In this document: in pieces, positions 36,077-44,345 of the stretch
Layout: the number at the start of each line of letters is the position of its first letter
How positions within the stretch are numbered: position 1 is the stretch's first letter
Assembly: GCA_021850325.1 (NCBI GenBank)
Contig: JAJZMF010000048.1
Coordinates: 1-64,000, forward strand
Origin: Actinomycetes bacterium
GTDB taxonomy: Bacteria > Actinomycetota > Acidimicrobiia > Acidimicrobiales > Palsa-688
Reading direction: 5' to 3'
Length of the DNA: 64,000 nucleotides
Notes under the pieces: model-generated
Database searches by the model: none
What the model was told of the DNA's origin: nothing
What the model saw: only the letters and a program-made list of their open reading frames with translations
Made by a program: the position numbers and the translations under genes

Positions 36077-36715
36077 GTGACGCTGACCGGCCAGGAGCCC
36101 GCCGAGCGCGCCTCCGGACCGGTGGGCGAGCCGCCGAGGGACCGCCGTACCGTCGTCGTCGAGTGGGTCGTGATCGTGGTCGTGGCACTGGTGGCGGCGC
36201 TGCTGGTCAAGACGTTCGCTCTGCAGGCGTTCTACATCCCGTCCCAGTCCATGGAGCCCACCCTGTTGCCCGGGGACCGGGTGCTGGTCAACAAGCTCGC
36301 CTACGACTTCCACCCCGTGCACCAGGGCGATGTCGTTGTCTTCCGCCGTCCGCCCCGTGACCAGAGCCTTGGCATATCCGACCTCATCAAGCGGGTCGTC
36401 GCCGGGCCCGGGCAGACGGTGCGGGTGGCGGGGTGCGCCGTGTACGTGAACGGCGTCGAGATGCCCCAGCCCTACCTGCCTGCCACCTGGCGTGACCCCG
36501 GCTCGCCCTACTGCACGACGTGGCCGACCACGGGGTGCGCCCCTCCCGGCTGCCTCCCCAACCCCTACCGGGTGCCCGCGGGCTACTACTTCGTCATGGG
36601 GGACAACCGCGCCGACTCCTACGACTCCCGCTACTGGGGCCCGCTCCCGGCCAGCTTCATCGTCGGCCGGGCCTTCGTGCGCCTCTGGCCCCCCGGGAGG
36701 CTGGGCTTGCTTTAG
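36077..36715 (+). CDS. lepB: Signal peptidase I
   Basis: 212 residues. One N-terminal membrane helix (about 27-47), then box B with catalytic Ser58 (PSQSMEPTLLPGD), the general base Lys105 (DLIKRVVAGPG) and the C-terminal box MGDNRADSYDSRYWGPL. It cuts signal peptides of Sec and Tat substrates outside the membrane. GTG 36077 is preferred: TACCTT lies 7 nt before it. A cysteine pair in an insert (TGCAPPGC) may form a disulfide. Lies between pafC and the tat genes. Confidence 0.95.
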   Translation: MTLTGQEPAERASGPVGEPPRDRRTVVVEWVVIVVVALVAALLVKTFALQAFYIPSQSMEPTLLPGDRVLVNKLAYDFHPVHQGDVVVFRRPPRDQSLGISDLIKRVVAGPGQTVRVAGCAVYVNGVEMPQPYLPATWRDPGSPYCTTWPTTGCAPPGCLPNPYRVPAGYYFVMGDNRADSYDSRYWGPLPASFIVGRAFVRLWPPGRLGLL

Positions 36716-36905
36716 GCTGGGAACGGCCCTGGGAGCAGGGTGCAACAACTCGGGCGCAGCTTGCGCTAAGAAGTTCGGGAAGTGGACATCCTCGTGGCTG
36801 CCTTGGCTCGGACAAGGCTCAAGGGGTTTGGCTGGACGCCGATATCACTGTCAGTGGTTCAGTTGCCCGAGCCCAGGCCCGGGGGTGGATAGGAGGAGCG
36901 CCAAG

Positions 36906-37250
36906 GTGGCAACGGTCAGGGCCAGCTGCCCGACTTGTGGGGACGTCGAGCTCACGACGCGCGAGGTGCAGGTGCAGGTGTGCTCAGCCACCGACGAGGG
37001 CACCTATTCGTTCCTTTGCCCGAGCTGCCGGCTTATAGTCAACAAGCCGGCGGAACCTCGGGTGGTGGAGCTGCTGGTCTCAGCCGGTGTCCGGCTGGTC
37101 AACTGGGACATGCCGGCTGAGCTGTCGGAGGCCAAGTACGGGCCGGCGATCAACTACGACGACCTCTTGGCGTTCCACTTCGAGGTCGAATCTGAGAATT
37201 GGCTGGAACATGTGATCGCTGCAGGTGGCGGCAGCCTGGGTTCCCGGTAG
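36906..37250 (+). CDS. Zinc-ribbon-containing conserved hypothetical protein
   Basis: 114 residues. Two cysteine pairs, CPTCG near residue 8 and CPSC near 39, form a zinc ribbon around strands (ELTTREVQVQV). The C-terminal half is helical, containing YDDLLAFHFEVESENWLE. GTG start with AGGAGG about 9 nt upstream. Similar short proteins occur in actinobacteria but the function is not known to me. The 190-nt gap before it holds no gene. Confidence 0.7.
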   Translation: MATVRASCPTCGDVELTTREVQVQVCSATDEGTYSFLCPSCRLIVNKPAEPRVVELLVSAGVRLVNWDMPAELSEAKYGPAINYDDLLAFHFEVESENWLEHVIAAGGGSLGSR

Positions 37251-37260
37251 GGTTGAGGGC

Positions 37261-37449
37261 GTGAACTGGTACTGGGTCGGTCCGCTGGCCATCGGTGGGG
37301 TTGGCGCGGCGCTCTTCGCGTTGTTCACGGGCGCCCTGCAGCGGGAGGCCCGCCGTCTTCAGACGGTGAAGGCGGAGGTCGAGCGTGCCCGTCGTCGTCC
37401 CCGTGGGGACGCTCCCAACGGGTTCAGGCTCCCCACCGGCCGTTACTGA
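37261..37449 (+). CDS. Small membrane protein with basic tail (62 aa)
   Basis: GTG start 10 nt after the preceding stop. One hydrophobic helix at residues 3-23 (WYWVGPLAIGGVGAALFAL), then a coiled, Arg/Glu-rich tail. Probably a membrane-anchored accessory; not recognised. Coordinates fit tightly between neighbours, supporting it as real. Confidence 0.6.
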   Translation: MNWYWVGPLAIGGVGAALFALFTGALQREARRLQTVKAEVERARRRPRGDAPNGFRLPTGRY

Positions 37450-37585
37450 GCTCCAGCCGTACCTTGCCGTCCGGCCTCCTCTAGGCCGTAGCAAGGGCCC
37501 TGCACGCCTCGGTGTGCCCGGTCGCCCAAGGGCCACCTGGTTGTGCCCGGTGCCACCGGCGCCACGACGGTAGGCTCTCTGGCTG

Positions 37586-37945
37586 GTGAACATAGACCCA
37601 GAGAAGCTGCTGGTCGTCTTTGTGATCGCGCTCATCGTGCTCGGTCCCAACCGGCTGCCCCAAGCCGCCCGCTCGCTCGGGCGAGGCCTGGCCGAGCTGC
37701 GCAAGTACACCTCAGCCGTGCGCACGGAGGTTGACCAGGTGCTGGCCGAGCCCCGGGCGATCATCCAATCGGCGGTGTACGAGGCCGACCTGCGTCCCGG
37801 CATGCCCTTCTCGCCGAACAGCAGCGACGCCCAGGGCGTGGAGGCGGGCCCCGGCACCACGGTGGCCGAGGTCGCTGACTTCACCGTGCCGCCTGCCTAC
37901 CGGGACGTCGTAGGCGAAGCACCCGACGACCCGGCCCTCAACTGA
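37586..37945 (+). CDS. tatA: Sec-independent translocase protein TatA/TatB
   Basis: 119 residues. Short membrane helix (LLVVFVIALIVLGPNRLP), with the conserved LGP-x-RLP hinge, followed by the amphipathic helix ARSLGRGLAELRKY and an acidic C-terminal region. The Arg-Leu-Pro pattern and long tail fit TatA or TatB, which cannot be separated by sequence here. TAGGCT lies 9 nt before the GTG. The stop overlaps the tatC start (TGATG). Confidence 0.9.
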   Translation: MNIDPEKLLVVFVIALIVLGPNRLPQAARSLGRGLAELRKYTSAVRTEVDQVLAEPRAIIQSAVYEADLRPGMPFSPNSSDAQGVEAGPGTTVAEVADFTVPPAYRDVVGEAPDDPALN

Positions 37946-38775
37946 TGACGGCCCCTGTCCTCGGCAATGGGAGCGGTGCCCCGGGCACCGCGGGTGAGCC
38001 GGGTGCTGCCGGCCTGAACGGAGCAGGCGAGCTCGGGCCCGACGACCAGGGCGGGCGCATGACCCTGGTCGAGCACCTGGCCGAGCTCCGGCGCAGGGTG
38101 CTCGTCTCCGTGGGCGCCGTACTGGTCACCGCCATCGCCGGGTGGTTCCTCTACCAGCCGGTCCTGCACTTCATAGGTGAGGGTTACGTCGCCTTCTGCC
38201 GGCACCACCCTTCACGGGTGCTGTCGTGCAACCTGCTCGTGAACGAACCGGCACAGGGCTTCCTCACAAGGTTGAAGCTTTCCTCGTACCTGGCCGTGGC
38301 CCTGGCTGCGCCGGTCTGGCTCTGGCAGGTCTGGCGCTTCATCACGCCCGGCCTGCGGCGCAACGAGAAGCGCTACGCCGTGCCCTTCGTGCTCTCGGCG
38401 ATGCTCCTTTTCTGCATGGGTGTCGCCGTGGCCATCGTCGTCTGGCCGAAGGCGCTCAACTGGCTGATCGGGGTCAGCGGGTCGGGTGTTTCAGCTGCCT
38501 ACACGCTGAGCTCCTACGTGAGCCTCTACGTGCTCGTTTGCCTGGTGTTCGGGCTGGTCTTCCTCTACCCGATCGTGGTGGTCTTCTTGATGGTGGCGGG
38601 AGTGGTCCCGACCGCGCGCTGGCGCAAGTGGCGCAGGCCGGCGATCGTGGTGCTGTGCGCGGTGGCCGCGGTGGTCACACCGAGCAACGACCCCTTCACG
38701 TTCCTCGCCATGGCGGTACCGATGGTCGTGCTGTACGAGCTGTCGATCCTGGTGGGCCGCCTGCTCAGGAAGTGA
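37945..38775 (+). CDS. tatC: Sec-independent translocase protein TatC
   Basis: 276 residues with six membrane helices. Family motifs are MTLVEHLAELRRRVL at about 39 and FITPGLRRNEKRY near the middle. TatC is the receptor for twin-arginine signal peptides. A 38-residue Gly/Pro-rich extension precedes the usual start; Met39 could be the true start, but the overlap with tatA supports the longer form. The last 11 nt overlap the convergent radical SAM gene. Confidence 0.95.
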   Translation: MTAPVLGNGSGAPGTAGEPGAAGLNGAGELGPDDQGGRMTLVEHLAELRRRVLVSVGAVLVTAIAGWFLYQPVLHFIGEGYVAFCRHHPSRVLSCNLLVNEPAQGFLTRLKLSSYLAVALAAPVWLWQVWRFITPGLRRNEKRYAVPFVLSAMLLFCMGVAVAIVVWPKALNWLIGVSGSGVSAAYTLSSYVSLYVLVCLVFGLVFLYPIVVVFLMVAGVVPTARWRKWRRPAIVVLCAVAAVVTPSNDPFTFLAMAVPMVVLYELSILVGRLLRK

Positions 38776-40354
38776 CGCCCATGGTGGCCTGGGCCGGGAG
38801 CGCCGAGAGCCGTGCCACGTGGTCCCGGGCCCGCTCGGAGCCCCACCAGGTCGCCAGCTGACGCCTGGCGTAGAGCCTGACCGCGGGCAACCACAGGGCT
38901 TCGACCATCTGGTGGCGGGCATGCGCCGGGAGACGGGAGCGCATGAGGTTGGTCACCTCGTCCCACCTGCTGGCACGGGCCGCCCTGAGCAGCCCGGGCA
39001 GTGCGCCGACGAGGCCGGGCCGAAGGGCGCCCAGGACGGCGGGGAGGTGCGAGAGGGTGCCGAGGGCGGCGCTGCGGGCGGTGCGGGGCCAGGAGTAGAA
39101 GTGCCGGGTCGCCTCGATCAGGCTCAACTGGAGCTCGAGGGGGCTCGTCCTCAGGGGGCGCATGACGACCTGGTGGCCGTCGAAGAGCGACCAGTCCTCG
39201 GAGAGGATCCGCCCCTCCTTCATGGCACGGTCCCACAGGCGGGTGCCCGGTAGGGGCGTCTGGGCCATGAGCTGGTAGGTGTCGATGCCCGTCGCCCGGG
39301 CGAAGTCGGCCGTGGCCATGGGGGCCGAGCTGTCGTCGGTGTCCAGGCCGGCCACGAACATGCCGTGGACGGCGATGCCGTGCTCGTGGAAGGCTGCCAC
39401 CGCCTTGCGTGCCGTGGCCACGGAGGAGCGCTTGCCCAGCTGGGCCAGGCCCTCATCGGAGGCGGACTCGAAGCCGATCATGGTCATCCGGGCACCCGCC
39501 AGGCGCATGAGGCTCAGGAAGGCGTGGTCCACCTCGCCCGTGCGCCCCGGTGCCAGGACCACGTCCGCCCTCACCTGGGCCGACCAGGGGGCGGTGAGGC
39601 CCCGGGCGACCATGGTCTCCAGCAGCGCGGTGGCCCGGGCCTTGTTGACGACGAAGTTGTCGTCGTAGAAGAAGATGCTCTCGGCGTCCAGCCTCGCCAG
39701 TTCGTCGGCCACCGCCGCCACCGGACGGTGCCTGACGCGGCGGGAGAACATGGCGGTCACCGAGCAGAACTCGCAGTCGAAGGGGCACCCCCACTGGGTC
39801 ATGACGGGCTTGGTGGTGAGGTGCTGGTAACCGGCCATGAGGGTGAGGTCCGGGGCCGGGAGGCGAGCGAAGTCGGCCTGGGACGTCATCGGGCGGTCGG
39901 GGTTGTGCCGGTGGGACCCGTCCCCGGCCCGCCATGACAGCCCGGCCAGCCGGCCCAGGGCCTTTTCGTCGCCCTCATGCTCCATCCAGGACACCAGCTC
40001 GAGCATGGTGGCCTGCCCCTCGCCCCGGGCGACGAAGGGGGCATGCTCCAGGGCCTCGTCCGCCCGGTAGGTGACGTGGGGCCCGCCCAGCACCACGGGC
40101 ACGCCGGCCCGTGCCAGGTGGTCGGCGAGCCGGTAGGCGGCAGGCGCCGTGGCGGTGGTGGAGGAGATCCCCACCACGTCCGAGGACATGCAGGTGGCGA
40201 GGTCGACCGGCGCCAGGACTTCTGCCTGGACGCTCACCTCGTGGCCGGCCTGGGTGAGCAGTGCGCCGATCAGTGGCAGCCCGAGCCGGGGCAAGCGGGA
40301 AAAATCGTAGACAGTCGGCCCCGCAGGGCGCGGCTCGACCAGGCAGGCGCGCAT
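38765..40354 (-). CDS. B12-binding-domain radical SAM protein
   Basis: 529 residues. The N-terminal ~130 form a Rossmann-like B12-binding type domain (LPRLGLPLIGALLTQAGHEVSV, VPVVLGGPHVTYRADEAL) without a clear DxHxxG cobalamin-ligand motif. The radical SAM cluster motif CPFDCEFC follows, with EFCSVTAMF and DDNFVVNKARA. Members modify lipids, hopanoids or tetrapyrroles; the substrate here is unknown. It lies between tatC and helY on the opposite strand, converging with tatC. Confidence 0.88.
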   Translation of the reverse strand: MRACLVEPRPAGPTVYDFSRLPRLGLPLIGALLTQAGHEVSVQAEVLAPVDLATCMSSDVVGISSTTATAPAAYRLADHLARAGVPVVLGGPHVTYRADEALEHAPFVARGEGQATMLELVSWMEHEGDEKALGRLAGLSWRAGDGSHRHNPDRPMTSQADFARLPAPDLTLMAGYQHLTTKPVMTQWGCPFDCEFCSVTAMFSRRVRHRPVAAVADELARLDAESIFFYDDNFVVNKARATALLETMVARGLTAPWSAQVRADVVLAPGRTGEVDHAFLSLMRLAGARMTMIGFESASDEGLAQLGKRSSVATARKAVAAFHEHGIAVHGMFVAGLDTDDSSAPMATADFARATGIDTYQLMAQTPLPGTRLWDRAMKEGRILSEDWSLFDGHQVVMRPLRTSPLELQLSLIEATRHFYSWPRTARSAALGTLSHLPAVLGALRPGLVGALPGLLRAARASRWDEVTNLMRSRLPAHARHQMVEALWLPAVRLYARRQLATWWGSERARDHVARLSALPAQATMGVTS

Positions 40355-40510
40355 GGCCCGAGCCGACCAAGAGGTCGCTCAGGCCCGGCAGGGTGCCAAG
40401 TCCCTGGCGGCCGGGACCAAAGTCACATCGAGCTGCCTTGGGGTGCGCGTGACGCCGAGCTGCGCCGGTCGGCGGCCGGGGGCCGCGCCGCATTGCGGTA
40501 CAAAGGTCGC

Positions 40511-43240
40511 GTGGCTCTCACAGCGTCCCATCGGGCAGGCCCACCGGGGGGCGACCTGAGGTCGTCGTTCCTGGCCGGCCTCAGCTTCGAGCCGGACCCC
40601 TACCAGCTCGAGGCCCTGCAGGCCCTGGACGAGGGCCACAGCGTGGTCGTCGCTGCGCCCACGGGCTCGGGCAAGACGCTCGTGGCCGACTACGCCGTGG
40701 CCAGGGCGCTGGCCGAGGGGGGCAAGACCTTCTACACCACGCCCCTCAAAGCGCTGTCGAACCAGAAGTACGGGGACTACGTCCGGCTCCACGGCGCCGG
40801 GAGGGTGGGCCTGCTCACGGGGGACAACTCCATCAACGGTGAGGCGCCGGTGGTGGTGATGACGACCGAGGTCCTGCGGAACATGGTCTACGCCGGGTCC
40901 GCCACCCTGAGCGGCCTGCGCTACGTGGTGCTGGACGAGGTCCACTACCTCCAGGACCCCTACCGGGGACCGGTCTGGGAGGAGGTCATCATCCACCTGC
41001 CCCCGGAGGTGGACCTGGTCTGCCTGTCGGCGACCGTGTCGAACGCCGAAGAGCTGGCGGACTGGGTGGCCACAGTGCGCGGCTCGACCCGGGCCGTCAT
41101 CGAGGAGCGTCGGCCGGTCCCCCTGCACAACCTCTTCATGGTGGGGGACCGCCACAGCGACAGCGTGCTGCTCATGCCCACTCTGGTCGAAGGCCAGCCC
41201 AACCCCCGTGGCCTCGCCCTGGGCCCTCCTGCGCCCTCGGGCCTGCAAGCCCGCAGGCGTAGCCGCCTCTTCGCCCCCCGGCGTACGGAGGCGGTGGAGC
41301 TGCTGGACCAGGAGGGCCTACTGCCCGCCATCTACTTCATCTTCAGCCGGGCCGGCTGCGACGAAGCCGTACGCCAGTGCCTGCGGGAGACCAGGCGCCT
41401 GACGAGCGCCGCCGAGCGGCGCCAGATCCGGGCCATCGCCGAGGAGGCGGCGAACAACCTCTCGGCCGCCGACCTCGAGGCACTGGGCTACGGGTCGTGG
41501 CTGGCGGGGCTGGAGGCAGGCTTCGCCGCCCACCATGCCGGGCTCGTGCCACCGTTCAAGGAGGCGGTGGAGAAGTGCTTCGCGGCCGGCCTGGTGAAGG
41601 TGGTCTTCGCCACCGAGACACTGGCACTGGGGATCAACATGCCCGCCCGCTCGGTCGTGGTGGAACGGCTGTCCAAGTTCGGGGGCGAACGGGTGGAGCC
41701 CCTCACGCCGGGCGAGTACACCCAGCTCACCGGCCGGGCAGGGCGCCGGGGCACTGACGACGAGGGCTATGCCGTAGTCCTCTGGGCGGCCAACGTCAGC
41801 TTCGACCAGGTGGCATCGCTGGCCGGTTCGCGCACCTACACCCTCACCTCCAGCTTCCGGCCCACCTACAACATGGCCACCAACCTGGTGCGCCGCTGCT
41901 CACCGGAGAACGCCCACCACCTGCTGAACCTCTCCTTCGCCCAGTACCGGGCCGATGCCGAGGTCGTCCGCCTGGAGCGCCAGCTCGAACGGGCCCGGGC
42001 GGAGCTCGTCGTGGCCAGGCAGGGTGCGCACTGCGAGCTGGGCGACGTCTTCGAGTACCGGCGGGCCATGGCCCCGGCGACCGGCGACGGGCCGGAGGCG
42101 GGCCGCCGGGCCGGTCCCAGGCAGGTGCTCGAGGCCATGGCCCGGCTGCGGCCGGGCGATGTCATCCTGCTGCCGGCGGAGCGGCACCGCGGCCCGGGCA
42201 AGGGGGACCATGCTGCCGTGGTGGCCACCTACCAGCGCCGGCGGGGGGAGGTGGGCCTCCGGGCGCTCACGGTGGACCGCAGGCTGGTGAGCCTCGGCGC
42301 CCGGGACTTCCGGGTGCCGCCGCTCGCCGTGGGCAGGGTGGAGCTCCCCACCCCGTTCGCACCGAGCAGCCGGGCCTTCCAGCGGCGGACCGCCGCCGCC
42401 CTGGAGGCGGGCTACGCCCGAGCCGTTGGCGGGCCGGCGGAGAGGCGCCGTGGGCGCGACCTGGCGGGCATGGCGGTGGCGAGCTGCCCCGACCTGCGGT
42501 CCCACCTGCGCGCCGCGGGGAGGACAGAGCGGCTCGGCCGTCAGGTGGAACGCCTCGAGGCGCAGGTGGTGGGCCGCACGGAGTCGCTCGCCCGGCAGTT
42601 CGACCGGGTCCTCGAGCTCCTGGGGAGCTGGGGCTACCTGAAGGACTGGGCGCTCACGCCGCCGGGGGAGCGCCTGTCGCGCATCTACCACCCCATGGAC
42701 CTGTTGGTGGCCGAGTCCTCCGAGAGGGGCATGTTCGAGGGGTTGCGGCCCGCCGAGCTGGCTGCGCTGGTCTCCGCGTTCACCTACGAACCGAGAGGCC
42801 CGGCCGGCCCGGAGGAACTGGCCCCCCAGGCCCCCAGCCGCCGCGCCCAGGAACGCTGGGAGGCTCTCCAGGCGCTCTCGGCCGAACTGGCCGCGGCCGA
42901 GGCGCACAGGGGCCTACCGGTTACGCGCCGGCCCGACCTGGGCTTCGCCCGGGCCGCCTTCGAGTGGGCGAGCGGCCGGAGCCTGGCCCGGGTGCTCGTG
43001 CCTGCCGACCAGGGGGGGCGTCAAGGGCCACCGACCATGTCGGCGGGCGACTTCGTCCGCAACATCAAGCAGCTGGTCGACCTGCTGCGCCAGCTGGCGG
43101 AGGTCCTACCGGGCAACGCTGAGGCCATGGCCGCCAGTGAGGCGGCGGCCCTGCTGTTCCGGGGCGTGGTGGTCGTTTCGTCGCTGCCCGGGACGGGGCC
43201 GGCCAGGGGCCCCTTGAGGCCGGCCACCCCCGGTCCCTAA
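40511..43240 (+). CDS. helY: Ski2-like DEAD/H helicase HelY
   Basis: 909 residues, close to mycobacterial HelY. Motif I APTGSGKTLVA, motif II DEVH, motif III LSATVSN, and motif VI QLTGRAGRRGTD define an active superfamily 2 helicase; the C-terminal part with DSHCT-like domain follows. GTG 40511 has AAAGG 5 nt before it; the longer upstream frame shadows the radical SAM gene. Order tatA-tatC-helY is as in Mycobacterium. Its stop codon TAA lies inside the TAACCT box of the next gene. Confidence 0.94.
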   Translation: MALTASHRAGPPGGDLRSSFLAGLSFEPDPYQLEALQALDEGHSVVVAAPTGSGKTLVADYAVARALAEGGKTFYTTPLKALSNQKYGDYVRLHGAGRVGLLTGDNSINGEAPVVVMTTEVLRNMVYAGSATLSGLRYVVLDEVHYLQDPYRGPVWEEVIIHLPPEVDLVCLSATVSNAEELADWVATVRGSTRAVIEERRPVPLHNLFMVGDRHSDSVLLMPTLVEGQPNPRGLALGPPAPSGLQARRRSRLFAPRRTEAVELLDQEGLLPAIYFIFSRAGCDEAVRQCLRETRRLTSAAERRQIRAIAEEAANNLSAADLEALGYGSWLAGLEAGFAAHHAGLVPPFKEAVEKCFAAGLVKVVFATETLALGINMPARSVVVERLSKFGGERVEPLTPGEYTQLTGRAGRRGTDDEGYAVVLWAANVSFDQVASLAGSRTYTLTSSFRPTYNMATNLVRRCSPENAHHLLNLSFAQYRADAEVVRLERQLERARAELVVARQGAHCELGDVFEYRRAMAPATGDGPEAGRRAGPRQVLEAMARLRPGDVILLPAERHRGPGKGDHAAVVATYQRRRGEVGLRALTVDRRLVSLGARDFRVPPLAVGRVELPTPFAPSSRAFQRRTAAALEAGYARAVGGPAERRRGRDLAGMAVASCPDLRSHLRAAGRTERLGRQVERLEAQVVGRTESLARQFDRVLELLGSWGYLKDWALTPPGERLSRIYHPMDLLVAESSERGMFEGLRPAELAALVSAFTYEPRGPAGPEELAPQAPSRRAQERWEALQALSAELAAAEAHRGLPVTRRPDLGFARAAFEWASGRSLARVLVPADQGGRQGPPTMSAGDFVRNIKQLVDLLRQLAEVLPGNAEAMAASEAAALLFRGVVVVSSLPGTGPARGPLRPATPGP

Positions 43241-43243
43241 CCT
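43238..43243 (+). promoter_or_regulatory. -10 box overlapping the helY stop codon
   Basis: TAACCT starts with the helY stop codon and ends 6 nt before ATC 43250, the same arrangement as at the leaderless genes of this window. Confidence 0.45.
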
Positions 43244-43249
43244 GGGCGC

Positions 43250-44254
43250 ATCCGAAGCTGGCTGCTCGATGAGTCACCGGGGGAGTACCGGTGGGGGGAG
43301 GCCGGGCCGGCCCGCCCGGGACCGGGCCAGGTGGCGGTGCGCATGGTGGCGAGCGCGCTCAACCACATGGACCTGTGGCTGCGCCAGGGACTGCCCAGGC
43401 CGGGCCGTCTCCCCATGGTGCCGGGCTGCGACGGCGCCGGTACGGTCAGCGAGGTGGGGGAGGGCGCCGGCCCCTGGGCGCCCGGGGACGAGGTGGTCGT
43501 CAACCCTTCCATCGCCTGCGGCCACTGCCCTGCCTGCCTGGCCGACCGCTCGGTCGACTGCGCGCAGTGGGGGATCCTGGGCGAGCACTACTGGGGCACC
43601 CACGGCGAGGAGGTGGTCGTGCCCGGTGCGAACCTGGTCCGACGCCCGCCCGGCCTGTCCTGGGAGGAGTCGGCCGCCTACGGCCTGTGCGCGTTGACCG
43701 CCTACCGGATGCTGCAACGGGCGCGTCTGCGTGCCGGCGAACGGCTGTTGGTGGTGGGCGCCGGCGGTGGCGTGGCCAGTATGGCCATCGCCATAGGTGC
43801 CCGGACCGGCGCGGAGGTGCTCGCCACCTCGCGCCACGAGGCCAAGCGCCGGCGGGCGCTCGAGCTCGGGGCCGCCGAGGCCTTCGCAACGGGCGGGCCC
43901 GTACCGGTCAAGGCCGACGTGGTCGTCGACAGCAGCGGCTCGGCCACCTGGGCCGCCTCGGTGCGGTCCCTGGCCCGGGGAGGCCGCCTGGTCCTGTGCG
44001 GTGCCACGGGCGGTGCCCGGGTGGAGCTCGACCTGGCCCGCCTCTTCTACTCCCAACAGGAAGTGATCGGCTCCACGATGGGCACCTACCGGGAGTTCGC
44101 GGAGGTCACCAAGTTGGTGGCCGACGGCCTGCCGGTGGTCGTCGACAGCGTCCACCGCCTGGCCGACTACCCCTCGGCCCTGGACCGGCTCGGTGCGGGG
44201 GACCAGTTCGGCAAGGTCGTGCTCGACCACCGAGGTGTCACCACCACGACGTGA
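43250..44254 (+). CDS. Zinc-dependent alcohol dehydrogenase/quinone oxidoreductase, apparent ATC start
   Basis: 334 residues if read from 43250. Medium-chain dehydrogenase: structural-zinc cysteines in ACGHCPACLADRSVDC, NAD(P)-binding GAGGGVASMAIAIG, and NHMDLWLR near the start. Coding similarity to the family's N-terminal strand (IRSWLLDESPGEYRW ... PGPGQVAVRM) continues upstream of the first GTG (43331) to an ATC at 43250, where a Met is expected; helY ends 10 nt before. TAACCT sits 6 nt upstream. GTG 43331 would remove the first strand. Substrate unknown. Confidence 0.88.
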   Translation: MRSWLLDESPGEYRWGEAGPARPGPGQVAVRMVASALNHMDLWLRQGLPRPGRLPMVPGCDGAGTVSEVGEGAGPWAPGDEVVVNPSIACGHCPACLADRSVDCAQWGILGEHYWGTHGEEVVVPGANLVRRPPGLSWEESAAYGLCALTAYRMLQRARLRAGERLLVVGAGGGVASMAIAIGARTGAEVLATSRHEAKRRRALELGAAEAFATGGPVPVKADVVVDSSGSATWAASVRSLARGGRLVLCGATGGARVELDLARLFYSQQEVIGSTMGTYREFAEVTKLVADGLPVVVDSVHRLADYPSALDRLGAGDQFGKVVLDHRGVTTTT

Positions 44255-44345
44255 CCGGCGGGTAGGAGGCCGACGAGGCAGGTGGCGCCGGACGGGCCCA
44301 GCATCCAACACCGGGACCAGCCCGGACCGTAGGCTGACTGGTCGC

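Noticed and set aside
39977-40510. Upstream extension of the helY frame
   Set aside because: Overlaps the radical SAM gene on the other strand and has no similarity to the helicase family; GTG 40511 has a ribosome site.
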